DNA from: Motilibacter deserti
GTDB lineage: Bacteria > Actinomycetota > Actinomycetes > Motilibacterales > Motilibacteraceae
DNA: 64,000 nt
Direction: 5' to 3'
Assembly: GCF_011250635.1 (NCBI RefSeq)
Contig: NZ_JAANNP010000003.1
Coordinates: forward strand, 266,121 to 330,120
In this document: piece by piece, positions 34,193-45,568 of the stretch
Position numbering within the stretch: position 1 is the first letter of the stretch
Layout of the letters: each line of letters begins with the position of its first letter
Notes under the pieces: generated by a model
The model's input: the letters and a program-made list of their open reading frames with translations, nothing else
Told to the model about the DNA's origin: nothing
The model's database searches: none
Made by a program: the position numbers and the translations under genes

Positions 34193-35682
34193 GCGGCGAC
34201 GGCGGCTCCAGGCCAGGCGCCCGGGCCGCGGGCTCTGCACCACGGCGCGGGGCCGGGTCCGGGCAGCGCTCTGGCGGGCCGCGCCGGGCTCAGCCGGACG
34301 GCGCCCGGCGCCCGCAGCGGCGCGCACCGCAGGACCCGGCGCGCGACACCGCCTACGAGGTGCTCCGGGCGGTCCGCGAGCGGGACGCCTACGCCAACCT
34401 CGTGCTGCCCGCCCTGCTGCGCGAGCGCGGCCTCGAGCCGCGCGACGCCGCGCTGGCGACCGAGCTCGCCTACGGCACGCTGCGCGGGCTCGGGACCTAC
34501 GACGCCGTCCTCGCCGCGTGCGCCGACCGGCCGCTCACCCGGGTCGACGGGCCGGTGCTCGACGTGCTGCGTCTCGGCGCCCACCAGCTGCTCTCCACCC
34601 GGATCCCGCCGCACGCCGCGGTGTCCGCGACGGTCGACCTGGTCCGCCGCGGCCCCGCCCGCGGGGCTGCGGGCTTCGCCAACGCCGTGCTGCGTCGGGT
34701 GGCCGGCCGCGACCGGGACGAGTGGCTGACCGAGCTCGCCCCCGCGTACTCCGAGGACCCGGTCGGCAACCTTGCGCTCACCCACGCCCACCCGCGCTGG
34801 GTCGCCGAGGCGCTGCGCGACGCCCTCGACGGGTCGCTGGAGGAGCTCGCGGCCGCGCTCGCCGCAGACAACGCCCGGCCGGCGGTGACGCTGGCCGTGC
34901 GCCCGGGCCGGGCCGACGTCGAGGAGCTGCTGGCCGACGGCGCGCACCCCGGCAGCTGGTCCCCGTACGCCGCGGTGCTGCCCGGAGGAGACCCCGGCGA
35001 CCTGCCCGAGGTCCGGGCCGGGCAGGCCGGGGTACAGGACGAGGGCAGCCAGCTCGTGGCCCTGGCGGCCGCGGGCGCGGCGATCGAGGGGCCGGATGCC
35101 GCGTGGCTCGACGGGTGCGCCGGGCCAGGGGGCAAGGCAGCGTTGCTGGCCGGGCTCGCGGCCGGCCGAGGCGCGCGCGTGCTCGCGGCCGAGCTGGCGC
35201 CGCACCGCGCGAGGCTGGTCGCGCAGGCGGCCGTGCCGACCGGGGCCGCTGACGTGGTCGTCGCGGACTCGACGGTGCCGGCGTGGCGGCCGGGCGCGTT
35301 CGACCGGGTCGTGTTCGACGTGCCCTGCAGCGGCCTCGGCGCGCTGCGCCGCCGCCCCGAGGCGCGCTGGCGGCGTACGCCGGAGGACGTCGCCGGGCTC
35401 GGCCCCCTCCAGCGCGCCCTGCTGCGCTCTGCGCTGGAGGCGGTGCGGCCCGGCGGAGTGGTGACCTACGCCACCTGCAGCCCGCACCGCGCGGAGACCC
35501 GCGACGTCGTCGAGGACGTGCTCGCCGGGCGCGACGACGTCGAGCGGATCGACGCGCGTGCGGTCCTCGCGGCGGTCGCGGTGCGCCCGCTGCCCGCGCT
35601 CGGCGACGGGCCGGACGTGCAGCTCTGGCCGCACCGGCACGGGACGGACGCGATGTACCTCACCCTGCTGCGCCGGCGCTGA
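34189..35682 (+). CDS. rsmB: 16S rRNA (cytosine-967-C5)-methyltransferase RsmB
   Basis: A SAM-dependent rRNA methyltransferase. Its 497 residues comprise a basic Arg, Gly and Pro-rich tail of about 52 residues that is poorly structured, a NusB-like RNA-binding domain ([20 protein letters not shown] onward), and a Rossmann methyltransferase domain with [10 protein letters not shown], the catalytic Cys in [10 protein letters not shown] and a second Cys in YATCSPH. The order def-fmt-rsmB-rpe is conserved in actinobacteria. It is the last gene before a convergent gene and a shared hairpin. Confidence 0.95.
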   Translation: MSGDGGSRPGARAAGSAPRRGAGSGQRSGGPRRAQPDGARRPQRRAPQDPARDTAYEVLRAVRERDAYANLVLPALLRERGLEPRDAALATELAYGTLRGLGTYDAVLAACADRPLTRVDGPVLDVLRLGAHQLLSTRIPPHAAVSATVDLVRRGPARGAAGFANAVLRRVAGRDRDEWLTELAPAYSEDPVGNLALTHAHPRWVAEALRDALDGSLEELAAALAADNARPAVTLAVRPGRADVEELLADGAHPGSWSPYAAVLPGGDPGDLPEVRAGQAGVQDEGSQLVALAAAGAAIEGPDAAWLDGCAGPGGKAALLAGLAAGRGARVLAAELAPHRARLVAQAAVPTGAADVVVADSTVPAWRPGAFDRVVFDVPCSGLGALRRRPEARWRRTPEDVAGLGPLQRALLRSALEAVRPGGVVTYATCSPHRAETRDVVEDVLAGRDDVERIDARAVLAAVAVRPLPALGDGPDVQLWPHRHGTDAMYLTLLRRR

Positions 35683-35686
35683 GGCC

Positions 35687-35710
35687 GCCGGCCGGCCCCG
35701 GTCGGCCGGC
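35687..35710. terminator. Compact hairpin between convergent rsmB and GGDEF gene
   Basis: Arms 35687-35696 and 35701-35710 form 10 pairs (one G-T) with a 4-base loop, in the 27-base gap between the two stops. It can act on both strands. Confidence 0.6.
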
Positions 35711-36933
35711 TACGCGACGATCGCCGGCCGGCCGGTGTCGAGCTTGCCGGTCACGACCCGGTCCTTGCCCGCGCGCTTGGCCTCGTAGAGATGGGCGTCG
35801 GCGGTTCCGAGCAGCGCACCGAGCCGCGGATGGGCCGGGCCGGGGCCGCCGGTGGCGACGCCGACGCTCATGGTGACGCGCAAGCCGGGGGAGACGTCGT
35901 CGAGGTCCAGCGCGGCCACTGCGGCGCGCAGCCGCTCGCACGCCTCCGCGGCCTGGCCCTGCTCGGCGCCGGGCAGCAGCAGCACGAACTCCTCGCCGCC
36001 GAGCCGCACGACCAGGTCGCCGGCGCGCCGGCCCCGGTCCAGGGTCGTGGCCACGCGGCGCAGCACCTCGTCGCCCGCCGGATGGCCGAAGCGGTCGTTG
36101 ACCGTCTTGAAGTCGTCGATGTCGCACACCGCGAGGCTGATGGAGTGCGGCGGCTCGCGGCGGGAGTCGATGGCGCGCAGAGCGGCGTCCAGCTCGCGCC
36201 GGTTCCCGAGCCCGGTCAGGAAGTCCCGCCGGGTCATGCCCTCGAGCTGGCCGGCGAGCACCCGGGACCGACGCAGCGCGTCCTCCAGCTCCTCGGTACG
36301 CGCCGCGACCCGCGCCTCGAGCTGCCCGTTCACCTCCGAGAGCCTGGCGGCGAGGTCGGCCGCCTGCAGCCGGGCGGTCTCCGCCTCGCGGAGCAGGGTG
36401 GAGACGATGCGCGAGGTGAGGAAGGCGGCGAACGCTGCCACCACCGACATGAGGACCCCGGCGACCGCGACGTCGTCGTAGCTCGACGGCCGGGTCCCGT
36501 CGCCGGAGATGTGCGGAAGCGCGAGGATCAGCCCGACGGTCGCGAGCAGCACGAGCGGCACCGCCCGCACCCGGACGACGAGGCCGCCGACGAGGACGAT
36601 CACCGAGCAGTAGACCGGCGAGAGCTGAGCGTTGGTCACGTGGACGATGCCGGCGATGATCGTGCCGAACGTGCAGACGACCGCGGCGCTCGCGATCCCG
36701 ACGTGCCCCCGGCGGGCCAGCGGCACCACTCCGAGATACGCGGCGCTCGTCAGGGCGAGCGTCCACAGCCCGCTGCTCGCGTCGGACAGCTGGGCGACGA
36801 TCGGGGCCAGCACCAGGGCGATGACCGAGACGCTGGAGCAGAGCGCGACCAGCACCCGGCCGCGGCGGCGTACGTCGGGGTCAGGGTGCTGCACCCGCAG
36901 CAGCGAGGCGAGCAGGCCGCGCACCGTCTGCAC
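35710..36933 (-). CDS. Membrane-bound diguanylate cyclase (GGDEF)
   Basis: Makes cyclic-di-GMP from two GTP. The 407 residues start with about five or six membrane helices (about 27-175), a coiled-coil linker (about 180-230), then a GGDEF domain. The active site reads GGEEF at residues 312-316, with [12 protein letters not shown] and [10 protein letters not shown] intact, and the inhibitory I-site RAGD is at 303-306, five residues before it. So it should be active and product-inhibited. The N-terminal part may be a sensor of unknown signal. No EAL domain. It is monocistronic. BldD, encoded in the same window, is a candidate receptor for its product. Confidence 0.93.
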   Translation of the reverse strand: MQTVRGLLASLLRVQHPDPDVRRRGRVLVALCSSVSVIALVLAPIVAQLSDASSGLWTLALTSAAYLGVVPLARRGHVGIASAAVVCTFGTIIAGIVHVTNAQLSPVYCSVIVLVGGLVVRVRAVPLVLLATVGLILALPHISGDGTRPSSYDDVAVAGVLMSVVAAFAAFLTSRIVSTLLREAETARLQAADLAARLSEVNGQLEARVAARTEELEDALRRSRVLAGQLEGMTRRDFLTGLGNRRELDAALRAIDSRREPPHSISLAVCDIDDFKTVNDRFGHPAGDEVLRRVATTLDRGRRAGDLVVRLGGEEFVLLLPGAEQGQAAEACERLRAAVAALDLDDVSPGLRVTMSVGVATGGPGPAHPRLGALLGTADAHLYEAKRAGKDRVVTGKLDTGRPAIVA

Positions 36934-37034
36934 GCCGACTCCCTCCTCGCGTCGCGGGCCCTCCGCCTACCATCGGCGCTCATGCACCGCGTCGAAGCCG
37001 TTCTCAGCTGCGTCTTGCCCCGGCCGGCCCGCTC

Positions 37035-37709
37035 GTGACGGTCCAGATCTCGCCGAGCATCCTCAGCGCCGACTTCACCGACCTGGCGCGGGAGGTGGCA
37101 CGGATCGCGCCGGCCGCCGACTGGGTCCACGTGGACGTGATGGACGCCCACTTCGTGCCCAACCTGACGATCGGCCTCCCGGTCGTCGAGCGGCTCGCCC
37201 AGGTCAGTGAGCTCCCGCTCGACTGCCATCTGATGATCGCAGACCCGGACCGCTGGGCGCCCTCGTACGCCGAAGCCGGTGCACGCTCCGTCACGTTCCA
37301 TGCCGAGGCCGTGTCCGCCCCGGTACGCCTCGCCCGCGAGCTGCGCGCCCGCGGGGCCCGGGCGGGGATGGCGCTCAACCCGGCGACGCCGATCGAGCCG
37401 TACGCCGACCTGCTCCCCGAGCTGGACATGCTGCTGCTGATGACGGTGGAGCCCGGGTTCGGCGGCCAGAAGTTCCTCGACCTGGTGCTGCCGAAGCTGC
37501 GCCGCACGCGCGAGCTGGTGTCCCGGTCCGGGGCGCAGGTGTGGCTGCAGGTCGACGGCGGTGTCGCGGCCGACACCGTCGAGCGCGTCGTCGAGGCCGG
37601 GGCGGACGTCCTGGTGGCCGGGTCGGCGGTGTACGGCGCCGAGGACCCCGCCGAGGCGGTCCGCGGCCTGCGCCAGCTGGCCGCGCAGGCGCAGACCGCG
37701 CAGGCCTGA
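37035..37709 (+). CDS. rpe: Ribulose-phosphate 3-epimerase
   Basis: Interconverts ribulose-5-phosphate and xylulose-5-phosphate. The 224 residues form a TIM barrel: [10 protein letters not shown] at the N-terminus, the metal ligands in [12 protein letters not shown] and [15 protein letters not shown], and VDGGVAADT. The start is GTG. It precedes the riboflavin operon, whose RibBA uses ribulose-5-phosphate, but a riboswitch and a gap of about 430 bases separate them. Confidence 0.97.
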   Translation: MTVQISPSILSADFTDLAREVARIAPAADWVHVDVMDAHFVPNLTIGLPVVERLAQVSELPLDCHLMIADPDRWAPSYAEAGARSVTFHAEAVSAPVRLARELRARGARAGMALNPATPIEPYADLLPELDMLLLMTVEPGFGGQKFLDLVLPKLRRTRELVSRSGAQVWLQVDGGVAADTVERVVEAGADVLVAGSAVYGAEDPAEAVRGLRQLAAQAQTAQA

Positions 37710-37857
37710 CCCGGGATCGGGCGCGGTCTCCAGCGGCCCGAGCTCACCGGATGCCGGCAGGGTCCACCCACCGAGCCGGCCGTCCCGCATCGTGGACGCC
37801 GTTCAACGGAAGCCCGGCGGGAATCCCCGCGCGTGCGACGATGTTCCCCGAGCACGA

Positions 37858-37996
37858 CGCGTGCCCCGGGATCGGTGCAAGTCCGAACCGGCGGTGACAG
37901 TCCGCGACCCGGCCGAGGCGCCTCCGGCGCCGGGGCCGGCTGACCCGGTGCAACTCCGGGACCGACGGTGAGAGTCCGGACGGGAGGCGGCACGCG
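37858..37996 (+). promoter_or_regulatory. FMN riboswitch (RFN element)
   Basis: The conserved core is plain: CCGAACCGGCGGTGACAGTC near 37882-37902, GACCCGG, then CCGACGGTGAGAGTCCGGAC near 37961-37981. The closing P1 helix pairs 37858-37865 with 37989-37996 (8 bp). It lies 147 bases before ribD. In the FMN-bound state P1 would be stable and expression of the rib genes reduced. Confidence 0.95.
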
Positions 37997-38075
37997 GCGG
38001 GTGGGACGTCCGCGTCCCCGCGCGGAGCTGGCCGCCGACGGCGCCGGTGCCGCGGCGGGAGCGTGCGCCGGTCCG

Positions 38076-38124
38076 CTCGCCGCTGCGGCCTGCCCGCTCT
38101 CCGGGGCCCGCGCAGGTAGGCGAG
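38076..38124 (+). promoter_or_regulatory. Possible expression-platform hairpin of the FMN riboswitch
   Basis: CTCGCC at 38076-38081 can pair with GGCGAG at 38119-38124, and an inner pairing of CCTGC with GCAGG is possible. The hairpin ends 19 bases before the ribD ATG, near the GGAGGGG ribosome site. A role in switching is inferred from position only. Confidence 0.4.
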
Positions 38125-38143
38125 CAGCGGGACGGAGGGGCGG

Positions 38144-39223
38144 ATGGCCGGTCAGGCCGAGGTCGAGGCGATGCGCCGTGCCGTGCAGCTGGCGCAACGG
38201 GGAGCCGCGACCGCATCGCCGAACCCCGTCGTGGGCTGTGTGGTCCTCGACCCCGACGGCCGGACGGTCGGCGAGGGCTGGCACGAGCGCCCCGGCGGCC
38301 CGCACGCCGAGGTCGCCGCGCTGCGCGCCGCCGGAGCCGCCGCTCGCGGCGCAACTGCCGTCGTCACCCTGGAGCCGTGCCGGCACACCGGCCGCACCGG
38401 CCCGTGCACCCGCGCCCTGCTCGAGGCCGGCATCGCCCGGGTCGTCTATGCCGTCGCCGACCCGTCCGCGGTCGCCGGCGGCGGGGCCGAGCAGCTGCGC
38501 GCCGCGGGCGTCGCGGTCGAGGGCGGGGTCCTCGCCGAGGAGGCGGAGGCGGGCAACGCCCGGTGGCTGACGGCCGCCCGGCTGGGCCGACCGCAGATCG
38601 TGTGGAAGTACGCCGCGACGCTCGACGGCCGGTCGGCCGCAGCCGACGGCACGAGCCGCTGGATCACGAGCCCGCAGGCCCGGGCCGACGTCCACGCGCT
38701 GCGCGCCGACGTCGACGCGGTCGTCGCCGGGGTCGGGACGGTGCTCGCCGACGACCCGCAGCTCACGGTGCGCGCCCCCGACGGCACGCCCGCCGCCCGG
38801 CAGCCGCTGCGCGTCGTCGTCGACACGGCCGGGCGCACGCCGACCGGCAGCTGTGTCCTCGACGACACCGCGCCGACGTGGGTCGCCACCGCTGCAGAGC
38901 TGGGCGTCGGCCCCGACGGGCACGTCGACCTGCAGGCGCTGGCCCGCGGGCTGTACGCGCGGGGCGTGCTGCGCGCTCTGGTCGAGGGCGGTCCCACGCT
39001 CGCCGGCGCGCTGCTGCGGGCCGGGCTGGTGGACCGGGTCGTCGGCTACGTCGCCCCCGCCCTCCTCGGCGCCGGCGCGCCCGCGCTCGCGGAGGCCGGC
39101 GTGGCGACGATCGCCGACGCGTACCGGCTCGAGCTGCTGGACGTCCGGCGCGTGGGGCCGGACGTGCGACTGGAAGCGGTGCCGCGTGCCCGGGGCGCGC
39201 GGCAGGACGAGGCGGAGGAGTAG
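38144..39223 (+). CDS. ribD: Bifunctional riboflavin deaminase / reductase RibD
   Basis: Deaminates and reduces the pyrimidine intermediate. The 359 residues have an N-terminal CMP/dCMP-deaminase domain with the zinc ligands HAE and [12 protein letters not shown], and a C-terminal DHFR-like reductase domain ([32 protein letters not shown]). GGAGGGG precedes the ATG by 5 bases. First gene behind the FMN riboswitch. Confidence 0.97.
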   Translation: MAGQAEVEAMRRAVQLAQRGAATASPNPVVGCVVLDPDGRTVGEGWHERPGGPHAEVAALRAAGAAARGATAVVTLEPCRHTGRTGPCTRALLEAGIARVVYAVADPSAVAGGGAEQLRAAGVAVEGGVLAEEAEAGNARWLTAARLGRPQIVWKYAATLDGRSAAADGTSRWITSPQARADVHALRADVDAVVAGVGTVLADDPQLTVRAPDGTPAARQPLRVVVDTAGRTPTGSCVLDDTAPTWVATAAELGVGPDGHVDLQALARGLYARGVLRALVEGGPTLAGALLRAGLVDRVVGYVAPALLGAGAPALAEAGVATIADAYRLELLDVRRVGPDVRLEAVPRARGARQDEAEE

Positions 39224-39225
39224 GC

Positions 39226-39821
39226 GTGTTCACCGGCATCGTGGAGGAGCTCGGCGAGGTCGTCGGGGTCGAGGAGCTCGGCGACAGCGCGCGGCTCACG
39301 CTGCGCGGCCCGTTGGTGACGAGCGACGCCGTGCACGGCGCGTCGATCGCGGTCAACGGCGTCTGCCTCACCGTGGTCGACGTCGTCGACGGGGTGTTCT
39401 CGGCCGACGTCATGCGCGAGACGCTCGTGCGCTCGTCGCTGGGGGCGCTGCGGGTGGGGGACCGGGTCAACCTCGAGCGGCCGGTCGCCCTGAGCTCGCG
39501 GCTCGGCGGCCACATCGTGCAGGGCCACGTGGACGGCACCGGGCAGATCGTCTCGCGTACGCCGGGGGACCGGTGGGAGGTCGTGCGCGTGCAGGTGCCG
39601 GCCGGCCTGGGGCGCTACGTGGTGGAGAAGGGCTCGATCACGCTCGACGGGGTCTCGCTGACGGTGAGCGCGGTCGGCGAGGGATGGCTCGAGGTGAGCC
39701 TCATCCCGGCCACGCTCGAGGCGACGACGCTCGGGAGCAAGGGCCCCGGTGCCCCGGTCAACCTGGAGGTGGACGTGCTCGCGAAGTACGTGGAGTCCCT
39801 GCTCGGCCCGCGAGGCGCCGC

Positions 39822-39825
<4 letters not shown>
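39226..39825 (+). CDS. ribE: Riboflavin synthase alpha chain
   Basis: Dismutates two lumazines to riboflavin. The 199 residues show the duplicated lumazine-binding fold: [10 protein letters not shown] at the start, [10 protein letters not shown] in the first half and the matching [11 protein letters not shown] in the second, with [13 protein letters not shown] between. The GTG at 39226 encodes the expected MFTGIVEE. It is named ribC in some genomes. The stop overlaps the ribBA ATG. Confidence 0.97.
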
Positions 39826-41104
<1,279 letters not shown>

Positions 41105-41108
<4 letters not shown>

Positions 41109-41587
41109 GCGGAGCCGGCGCCCCGACGGTCCACGCCGACGGGCACGGGCTGCGCGTGGCGGTCATCGCCGCCCGCTGGCACGAGGAGATCATGGGCGGG
41201 CTGCTCGACGGCGCGCTGACGGCGCTGTCGCACTGCAAGGTCGAGGACCCCGTCGTGGTCCGCGTGCCGGGCACCTTCGAGCTGCCGGTCGCGGCTTCCC
41301 GGATGGCCCGGTCCGGCTGCGAGGCCGTCGTCGCCCTCGGCGTGGTCATCCGTGGAGGGACGCCGCACTTCGACTACGTGTGCTCGGCGGCCACCTCCGG
41401 GCTGACACAGGTCTCGGTCGAGACCGGCGTGCCGGTCGGGTTCGGCGTGCTCACGTGCGACGACGAGGAGCAGGCCTACGCGCGGAGCGGGCTGCCGGGG
41501 TCGCAGGAGGACAAGGGGTACGAAGCGGCGAGCGCCGCGGTCAGCACGGCCGTCGTGCTGCGGGACGTGCTGAAGGGATGGGCGTGA
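41105..41587 (+). CDS. ribH: 6,7-dimethyl-8-ribityllumazine synthase
   Basis: Joins the two riboflavin precursors and forms an icosahedral or pentameric shell. The 160 residues include [43 protein letters not shown] with the catalytic His, and [15 protein letters not shown]. The GTG overlaps the ribBA stop. Its own stop overlaps the hisE start, so riboflavin and histidine genes are linked. Confidence 0.97.
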
Positions 41588-41847
41588 AGTCGTTCGAGGC
41601 GCTGTTCGCCGAGCTGTCGGAGAAGGCCGCCACCCGGCCGGAGGGGTCGGGCACGGTCGCCGAGCTCGACGCCGGGGTGCACTTCATCGGCAAGAAGGTC
41701 CTGGAGGAGGCGGCCGAGTCCTGGATGGCCGCCGAGCACGAGTCCAAGGAGCGCGCGGCCGAGGAGATCAGCCAGCTGCTCTACCACTCGCAGGTGCTGA
41801 TGCTGGCGCTCGGCCTCACGCTCGAGGACGTCTACAACCACCTCTGA
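41584..41847 (+). CDS. hisE: Phosphoribosyl-ATP pyrophosphatase
   Basis: Second step of histidine synthesis, hydrolysing phosphoribosyl-ATP. The 87 residues are family length: [20 protein letters not shown], then [15 protein letters not shown] and [15 protein letters not shown]. The GTG at 41584 is preferred over the ATG at 41578 because GAAGGG is 6 bases upstream of it and relatives start at this point. It overlaps the ribH stop by four bases. Confidence 0.95.
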   Translation: MKSFEALFAELSEKAATRPEGSGTVAELDAGVHFIGKKVLEEAAESWMAAEHESKERAAEEISQLLYHSQVLMLALGLTLEDVYNHL

Positions 41848-41971
41848 CCGGTCGCCTGCCGGTCCGCACGGACCGGCACGGAGGCTGGGCGAGGGATGGG
41901 GCGCACGGGACGGGGAAGGACGTAGGCCTCGGCACCGGGTAGCCCCGGCCCGTGCAGCGAGGGAGGCTGCC

Positions 41972-42082
41972 ATGGCACACCGCACGTACCGCCCGCCCAC
42001 GTCCGCCGACGGGCAGACGCTCGGGGTCCTGTGGGTGACCGCCGTGGCCGTGGTGCTCCTCCTGCTCATGTGGGCGGTCTGA
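41972..42082 (+). CDS. 36-residue single-helix membrane peptide
   Basis: A short frame with an ATG, GGGAGG five bases upstream and a TGA stop. The product starts with a basic stretch ([15 protein letters not shown]) and ends in one hydrophobic helix (about residues 18-36) that runs to the C-terminus. It lies alone between hisE and hisG, 124 bases after the first and 58 before the second, on the same strand. No family recognised. The good ribosome site and clean helix make it more than a chance frame, but conservation is untested. Confidence 0.55.
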   Translation: MAHRTYRPPTSADGQTLGVLWVTAVAVVLLLLMWAV

Positions 42083-42140
42083 CCCGCCCCGGCGCCTCGC
42101 CTGGCGGAGGCCGGCTCCGTCGTCTGAGAGGATGGGGCAC

Positions 42141-42986
42141 GTGCTGAGGGTCGCCGTTCCGAACAAGGGCTCGTTGTCCGCCGCTGCCGGCGAGATGCTC
42201 AAGGAGGCGGGCTACGCGCAGCGCAGCGACCCGCGTGAGCTGGTGCTGCAGGACCCGGCCAACGACGTCGAGTTCTTCTTCCTGCGCCCGCGCGACATCG
42301 CGGTCTACGTCGGGTCGGGCCAGCTGGACCTCGGCATCACCGGGCGCGACCTGCTGCTGGACTCCGGGGCGCCCGCAGAGGAGGTCCTGCCGCTGGGCTT
42401 CGGCGGCTCGACGTTCCGCTACGCCGCCCGTCCGGGGACCGCGGCCTCGCCGAAGGAGTTCACCGGCAAGCGCGTCGCCACGTCCTACCCCGGCCTGGTG
42501 TCCAAGCACCTGGCCGACCTCGGCGTCTCCGCGGAGGTCATCCGGCTGGACGGGGCGGTCGAGACGAGCGTGCGGCTCGGCGTCGCGGACGTGATCGCGG
42601 ACGTCGTGTCGACCGGGACCACGCTGCGCCAGGCGGGCCTGGAGATCCTCGGCGACCCGATCCTGCACAGCGAGGCCGTCCTGGTCCGCCGGGCGGGGAG
42701 CCCGTCGGTGCCGGCCGTCGAGCAGCTGGTGCGCCGCCTGCAGGGCGTGATCATCGCCCGCCGCTACGTGCTCATGGACTACGACGTGCGCGCCGAGCTC
42801 GTCGAGCAGGCCGTCGCCATCACCCCCGGCATCGAGTCGCCGACGGTGTCTCCGCTGCACGACCGGGGCTGGGTGGCGGTGCGCGCGATGGTGCCGCAGA
42901 CCGACACCAACCGGGTGATGGACGAGCTCTGGGAGCTCGGGGCGCGCGGGATCCTGGTCACCGGCATCCACGCGTGCCGGCTCTGA
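42141..42986 (+). CDS. hisG: ATP phosphoribosyltransferase, long form
   Basis: First and feedback-controlled step of histidine synthesis. The 281 residues fit the long HisG with its own C-terminal ACT-like regulatory domain (about 210-281, ending [15 protein letters not shown]), so HisZ is not needed. The catalytic part has [22 protein letters not shown] and the PRPP loop [15 protein letters not shown]. The GTG at 42141 is chosen over the ATG at 42132, which directly abuts the GAGAGG ribosome site. Confidence 0.95.
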   Translation: MLRVAVPNKGSLSAAAGEMLKEAGYAQRSDPRELVLQDPANDVEFFFLRPRDIAVYVGSGQLDLGITGRDLLLDSGAPAEEVLPLGFGGSTFRYAARPGTAASPKEFTGKRVATSYPGLVSKHLADLGVSAEVIRLDGAVETSVRLGVADVIADVVSTGTTLRQAGLEILGDPILHSEAVLVRRAGSPSVPAVEQLVRRLQGVIIARRYVLMDYDVRAELVEQAVAITPGIESPTVSPLHDRGWVAVRAMVPQTDTNRVMDELWELGARGILVTGIHACRL

Positions 42987-43456
42987 GCAGCACGGGGCCG
43001 GGCTCCCCGGCCGTGGCACCGACGCCGCCTGCGCTGCCGCACACCTTCCGGCCGCGCTGGGGGAGGCGGGTGCCGTACGCCCTGGCCGTGGTGGTCCTCG
43101 CGGTCTTCGTGCTGCTCGTGGCGGGCCTCTCGGACTGGCCCGTCCTCGACCGCAGCCTCGTCGCGCTGGTCGGTGCCTTCATCGTGTGGTTCCTGCACCG
43201 GCTCGCCGACGTGCGCGTCGTGGCCGACGAGCACGGCCTGACCGTCGCCAACATCCTGGGCCGGCGCAGCCTGGACTGGGCCGAGGTGGTCGGCGTGACG
43301 CTGCGCCCGGCCGACCCGTGGCTCGTGCTCGACGTCGCCGACGGGACCACGGTCTCGGCCATGGGCGTGCAGGGCTCCGACGGCGCCTATGCGGTGCGGC
43401 AGGCCGCGCAGCTGGAGCTGCTGGTCGCCGAGCGCTCCGGCACCGAGGGCCGCTGA
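42974..43456 (+). CDS. Small membrane protein with bacterial PH domain
   Basis: A 160-residue protein with two membrane helices (about 31-52 and 59-77) followed by a PH-like beta domain (about 80-150: [23 protein letters not shown] and [11 protein letters not shown]). It starts with GTG inside the end of hisG (13-base overlap); a GTG at 43013 is possible but has no ribosome site. Such proteins often follow hisG in actinobacteria. Function unknown, perhaps lipid or protein binding at the membrane. Confidence 0.8.
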   Translation: MPALSSTGPGSPAVAPTPPALPHTFRPRWGRRVPYALAVVVLAVFVLLVAGLSDWPVLDRSLVALVGAFIVWFLHRLADVRVVADEHGLTVANILGRRSLDWAEVVGVTLRPADPWLVLDVADGTTVSAMGVQGSDGAYAVRQAAQLELLVAERSGTEGR

Positions 43457-44164
43457 GTGTCGGGTCACGGCGGGAAGACGATCCCGGACACGGGGTTCGC
43501 CGGTGACGAGGGCGTCGCCGACGCGGCGGTGACGGCGGCCCTCGCCGCGTACGCCGCGGACCCCGGGCGCGCCCCGGAGGTGCTGACGGCGCTGGCCGCG
43601 TCGCGCCTGCTCGTCCCCGTCGTCGCCGTGCTCGCCGAGGAGGAGGACGTCGCTGCCGGGCAGCTGCGCCGGGAGAAGCGCACCGACATGGCCCTCGTCA
43701 CCGTCGAGGGCCCCGGCGGCCGGGCGCTGCCCGTGTTCACCAGCCTCGAGACGCTGGCGCGGTGGAGGGCGGACGCCCGCCCGGTGCCCGTCGAGCCTTC
43801 GCGAGCGGCGGTCGCCGGGGCTGCGGAGGGCGCGCAAGCGCTGCTGGTCGACCCCGCCGGCCCGGTGCCGTACGTCGTGGCCGGCCCGGCCCTGCGCGCG
43901 CTCGCCGAGGAGCGGGTGCCGCTGCCGATGTACGCCGACCCCGAGGTCATCGCTGCCGTGCAGGCCCTGGTCGCGGCCGAGCCGGACGTGACCGCGGTGC
44001 TGCTGGCCCCGGCCGAGGGCGTGGACGCCCGGATCGTGCTGACGGTGCGGGCGGGCGCGGCGCTCGAGCCGGTGGTGCAGCGCCTCGGACGGGCGCTGCA
44101 GGGCGAGCGCGTGCTGCGCGAGCGCACGCTGCGCGGCGTGGACGTCGCGGTCGAGACCGCCTGA
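43457..44164 (+). CDS. SseB-like N-terminal domain protein
   Basis: A 235-residue soluble protein with GTG directly after the previous stop. The first half has the SseB N-domain pattern (ASRLLVPVVAV, then DMALVTVEGPGGRALPVFTSLETLARW). The second half resembles the SseB C-domain, with RALAEERVPLPMYADPEVIAAVQ and LAPAEGVDARIVLTV. Enteric SseB is linked to type III secretion, but in actinobacteria the role is unknown, so the name implies only fold. Confidence 0.8.
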   Translation: MSGHGGKTIPDTGFAGDEGVADAAVTAALAAYAADPGRAPEVLTALAASRLLVPVVAVLAEEEDVAAGQLRREKRTDMALVTVEGPGGRALPVFTSLETLARWRADARPVPVEPSRAAVAGAAEGAQALLVDPAGPVPYVVAGPALRALAEERVPLPMYADPEVIAAVQALVAAEPDVTAVLLAPAEGVDARIVLTVRAGAALEPVVQRLGRALQGERVLRERTLRGVDVAVETA

Positions 44165-44215
44165 CCGGGCCCGCCGGCCGGGGATAAGCCGCGATCACCG
44201 GGGCATCGTCGGCCC

Positions 44216-45022
44216 GTGCACCAGCAGCCGGACTCCTCGCTCTTCTTCGTCGGGACCGCGACCACCGTCCTGCGCCGCGACGGCTTCACGGTCGTGACCG
44301 ACCCCAACTTTCTGCGCCGCGGCCAGCGGGCCTATCTGGGCAAGGGGCTGAGCTCGCGCCGGCTGACCGACCCCGCGATCGCGGTGGAGGACCTGCCGCC
44401 GCTGGACGCCGTCGCGCTCTCGCACCTGCACGGGGACCACTACGACCGGGTCGCGAAGCGGGGCATCCAGCCGACCGTGCCGGTGGTCACGACGGTCCCG
44501 GGGGCGAAGCGGCTGAAGCGCCGCGGGGTGTCGAGCGCCGGGCTGCGGACGTGGCAGCCGTGGGAGCTGTCCAAGGGCGGGAGCACGCTGCGCATCACCG
44601 CCCTGCCCGGGCGGCACGCGCCCGGGCCGATGCAGGCGGCGCTCCCGACGGTCATGGGCATGCTGCTCGAGTTCCACCCGGCGGACGGCGGGCGGCCGTA
44701 CCGGATCTACGAGAGCGGCGACACGCTCGTCATCGACGACCTCACGGAGGTGGTCCGGCGCTACCCGGACATCGACATGGCGCTGCTGCACCTGGGCGGG
44801 ACGAAGGTGCTGGGCGTGACCGTGACGATGGACGGGCGGATGGGGGCGGACCTGATCGAGCTGCTCGAGCTCGGACGCCGCGCCAAGATCGTCCCCGTGC
44901 ACTACGACGACTACGGCGTGTTCAAGTCGCCGCTCGAGGACTTCCGCGCCGAGGTCGAGCGCCGCGGGCTCGTGGCGGACATCCGCTACGTAGCCCGCGG
45001 CGACACCCTTCCCCTGGACTGA
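44216..45022 (+). CDS. Metallo-beta-lactamase-fold hydrolase
   Basis: A 268-residue enzyme with the metal-binding HLHGDHYDR (HxHxDH) and further ligands in LPGRHAPG, YESGDT and PVHYDDYG. The N-terminal FVGTATTVL and overall pattern resemble the UlaG or NAPE-PLD-like branch of the superfamily. No signal peptide. The start is GTG. Substrate unknown. Likely monocistronic, followed by a convergent DUF1844 gene. Confidence 0.88.
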   Translation: MHQQPDSSLFFVGTATTVLRRDGFTVVTDPNFLRRGQRAYLGKGLSSRRLTDPAIAVEDLPPLDAVALSHLHGDHYDRVAKRGIQPTVPVVTTVPGAKRLKRRGVSSAGLRTWQPWELSKGGSTLRITALPGRHAPGPMQAALPTVMGMLLEFHPADGGRPYRIYESGDTLVIDDLTEVVRRYPDIDMALLHLGGTKVLGVTVTMDGRMGADLIELLELGRRAKIVPVHYDDYGVFKSPLEDFRAEVERRGLVADIRYVARGDTLPLD

Positions 45023-45094
45023 CGCCTGTCGCCCCCTGGACTGACGCGCCCTGCCGACGCCGTGGCCGGCTCGGCGCCCGAAGGGGACGGTCGG

Positions 45095-45568
45095 TCAGCG
45101 CCCGGCGCCGCGCGGGTAGACCGGGCCGGTGAGCTTCTCGCCCGGGCCCTCGCCGGGGGCGTCCGGGACCAGCGAGGCCTCGCGGAAGGCGAGCTGCAGC
45201 GAGCGCAGCCCGTCGCGCAGCGGGGCCGCGTGGTGGTGGCCGAGCGCCGGGGCGGCGGCGGTCACGAGCCCGGCGAGCGCCGTGATGAGCGTGCGGGCCT
45301 CGTCGAGGTCCTTGTGCTCGGCGGCGTCCTCGTCCTCGGCCAGGCCGCACTTGACGGCGGCGGCGCTCATCAGGTGGATCGCGGCCGCCGAGACGATCTC
45401 GACCGCGGGTACGTCGGCGATGTCGCGCGCGGCGTCGGAGGCCGGGGCACCGGGGGCACCGGAAGCACCGGGGGAGCCGGGCTCGGTGCGGCCCGGGTCG
45501 GTCGGGGAAGGAGCGGGTACGCCCTCCGGGGCGGGGCGGCTCGGCGGGCCGAGCGGATCGGTGGTCAC
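45095..45568 (-). CDS. DUF1844 family protein
   Basis: A 157-residue protein. A low-complexity Pro, Gly, Ser and Ala N-terminus of about 50 residues precedes a conserved helical part ([28 protein letters not shown] and [20 protein letters not shown]), the DUF1844 signature. The start is GTG at 45568. It is often divergent from infC in actinobacteria, as here. No function is known. Confidence 0.9.
   Translation of the reverse strand: MTTDPLGPPSRPAPEGVPAPSPTDPGRTEPGSPGASGAPGAPASDAARDIADVPAVEIVSAAAIHLMSAAAVKCGLAEDEDAAEHKDLDEARTLITALAGLVTAAAPALGHHHAAPLRDGLRSLQLAFREASLVPDAPGEGPGEKLTGPVYPRGAGR

Noticed and set aside
35791-37038. Plus-strand open frame opposite the GGDEF gene
   Set aside because: It is antisense to a gene with clear GGDEF and I-site motifs and has a shadow-like composition.
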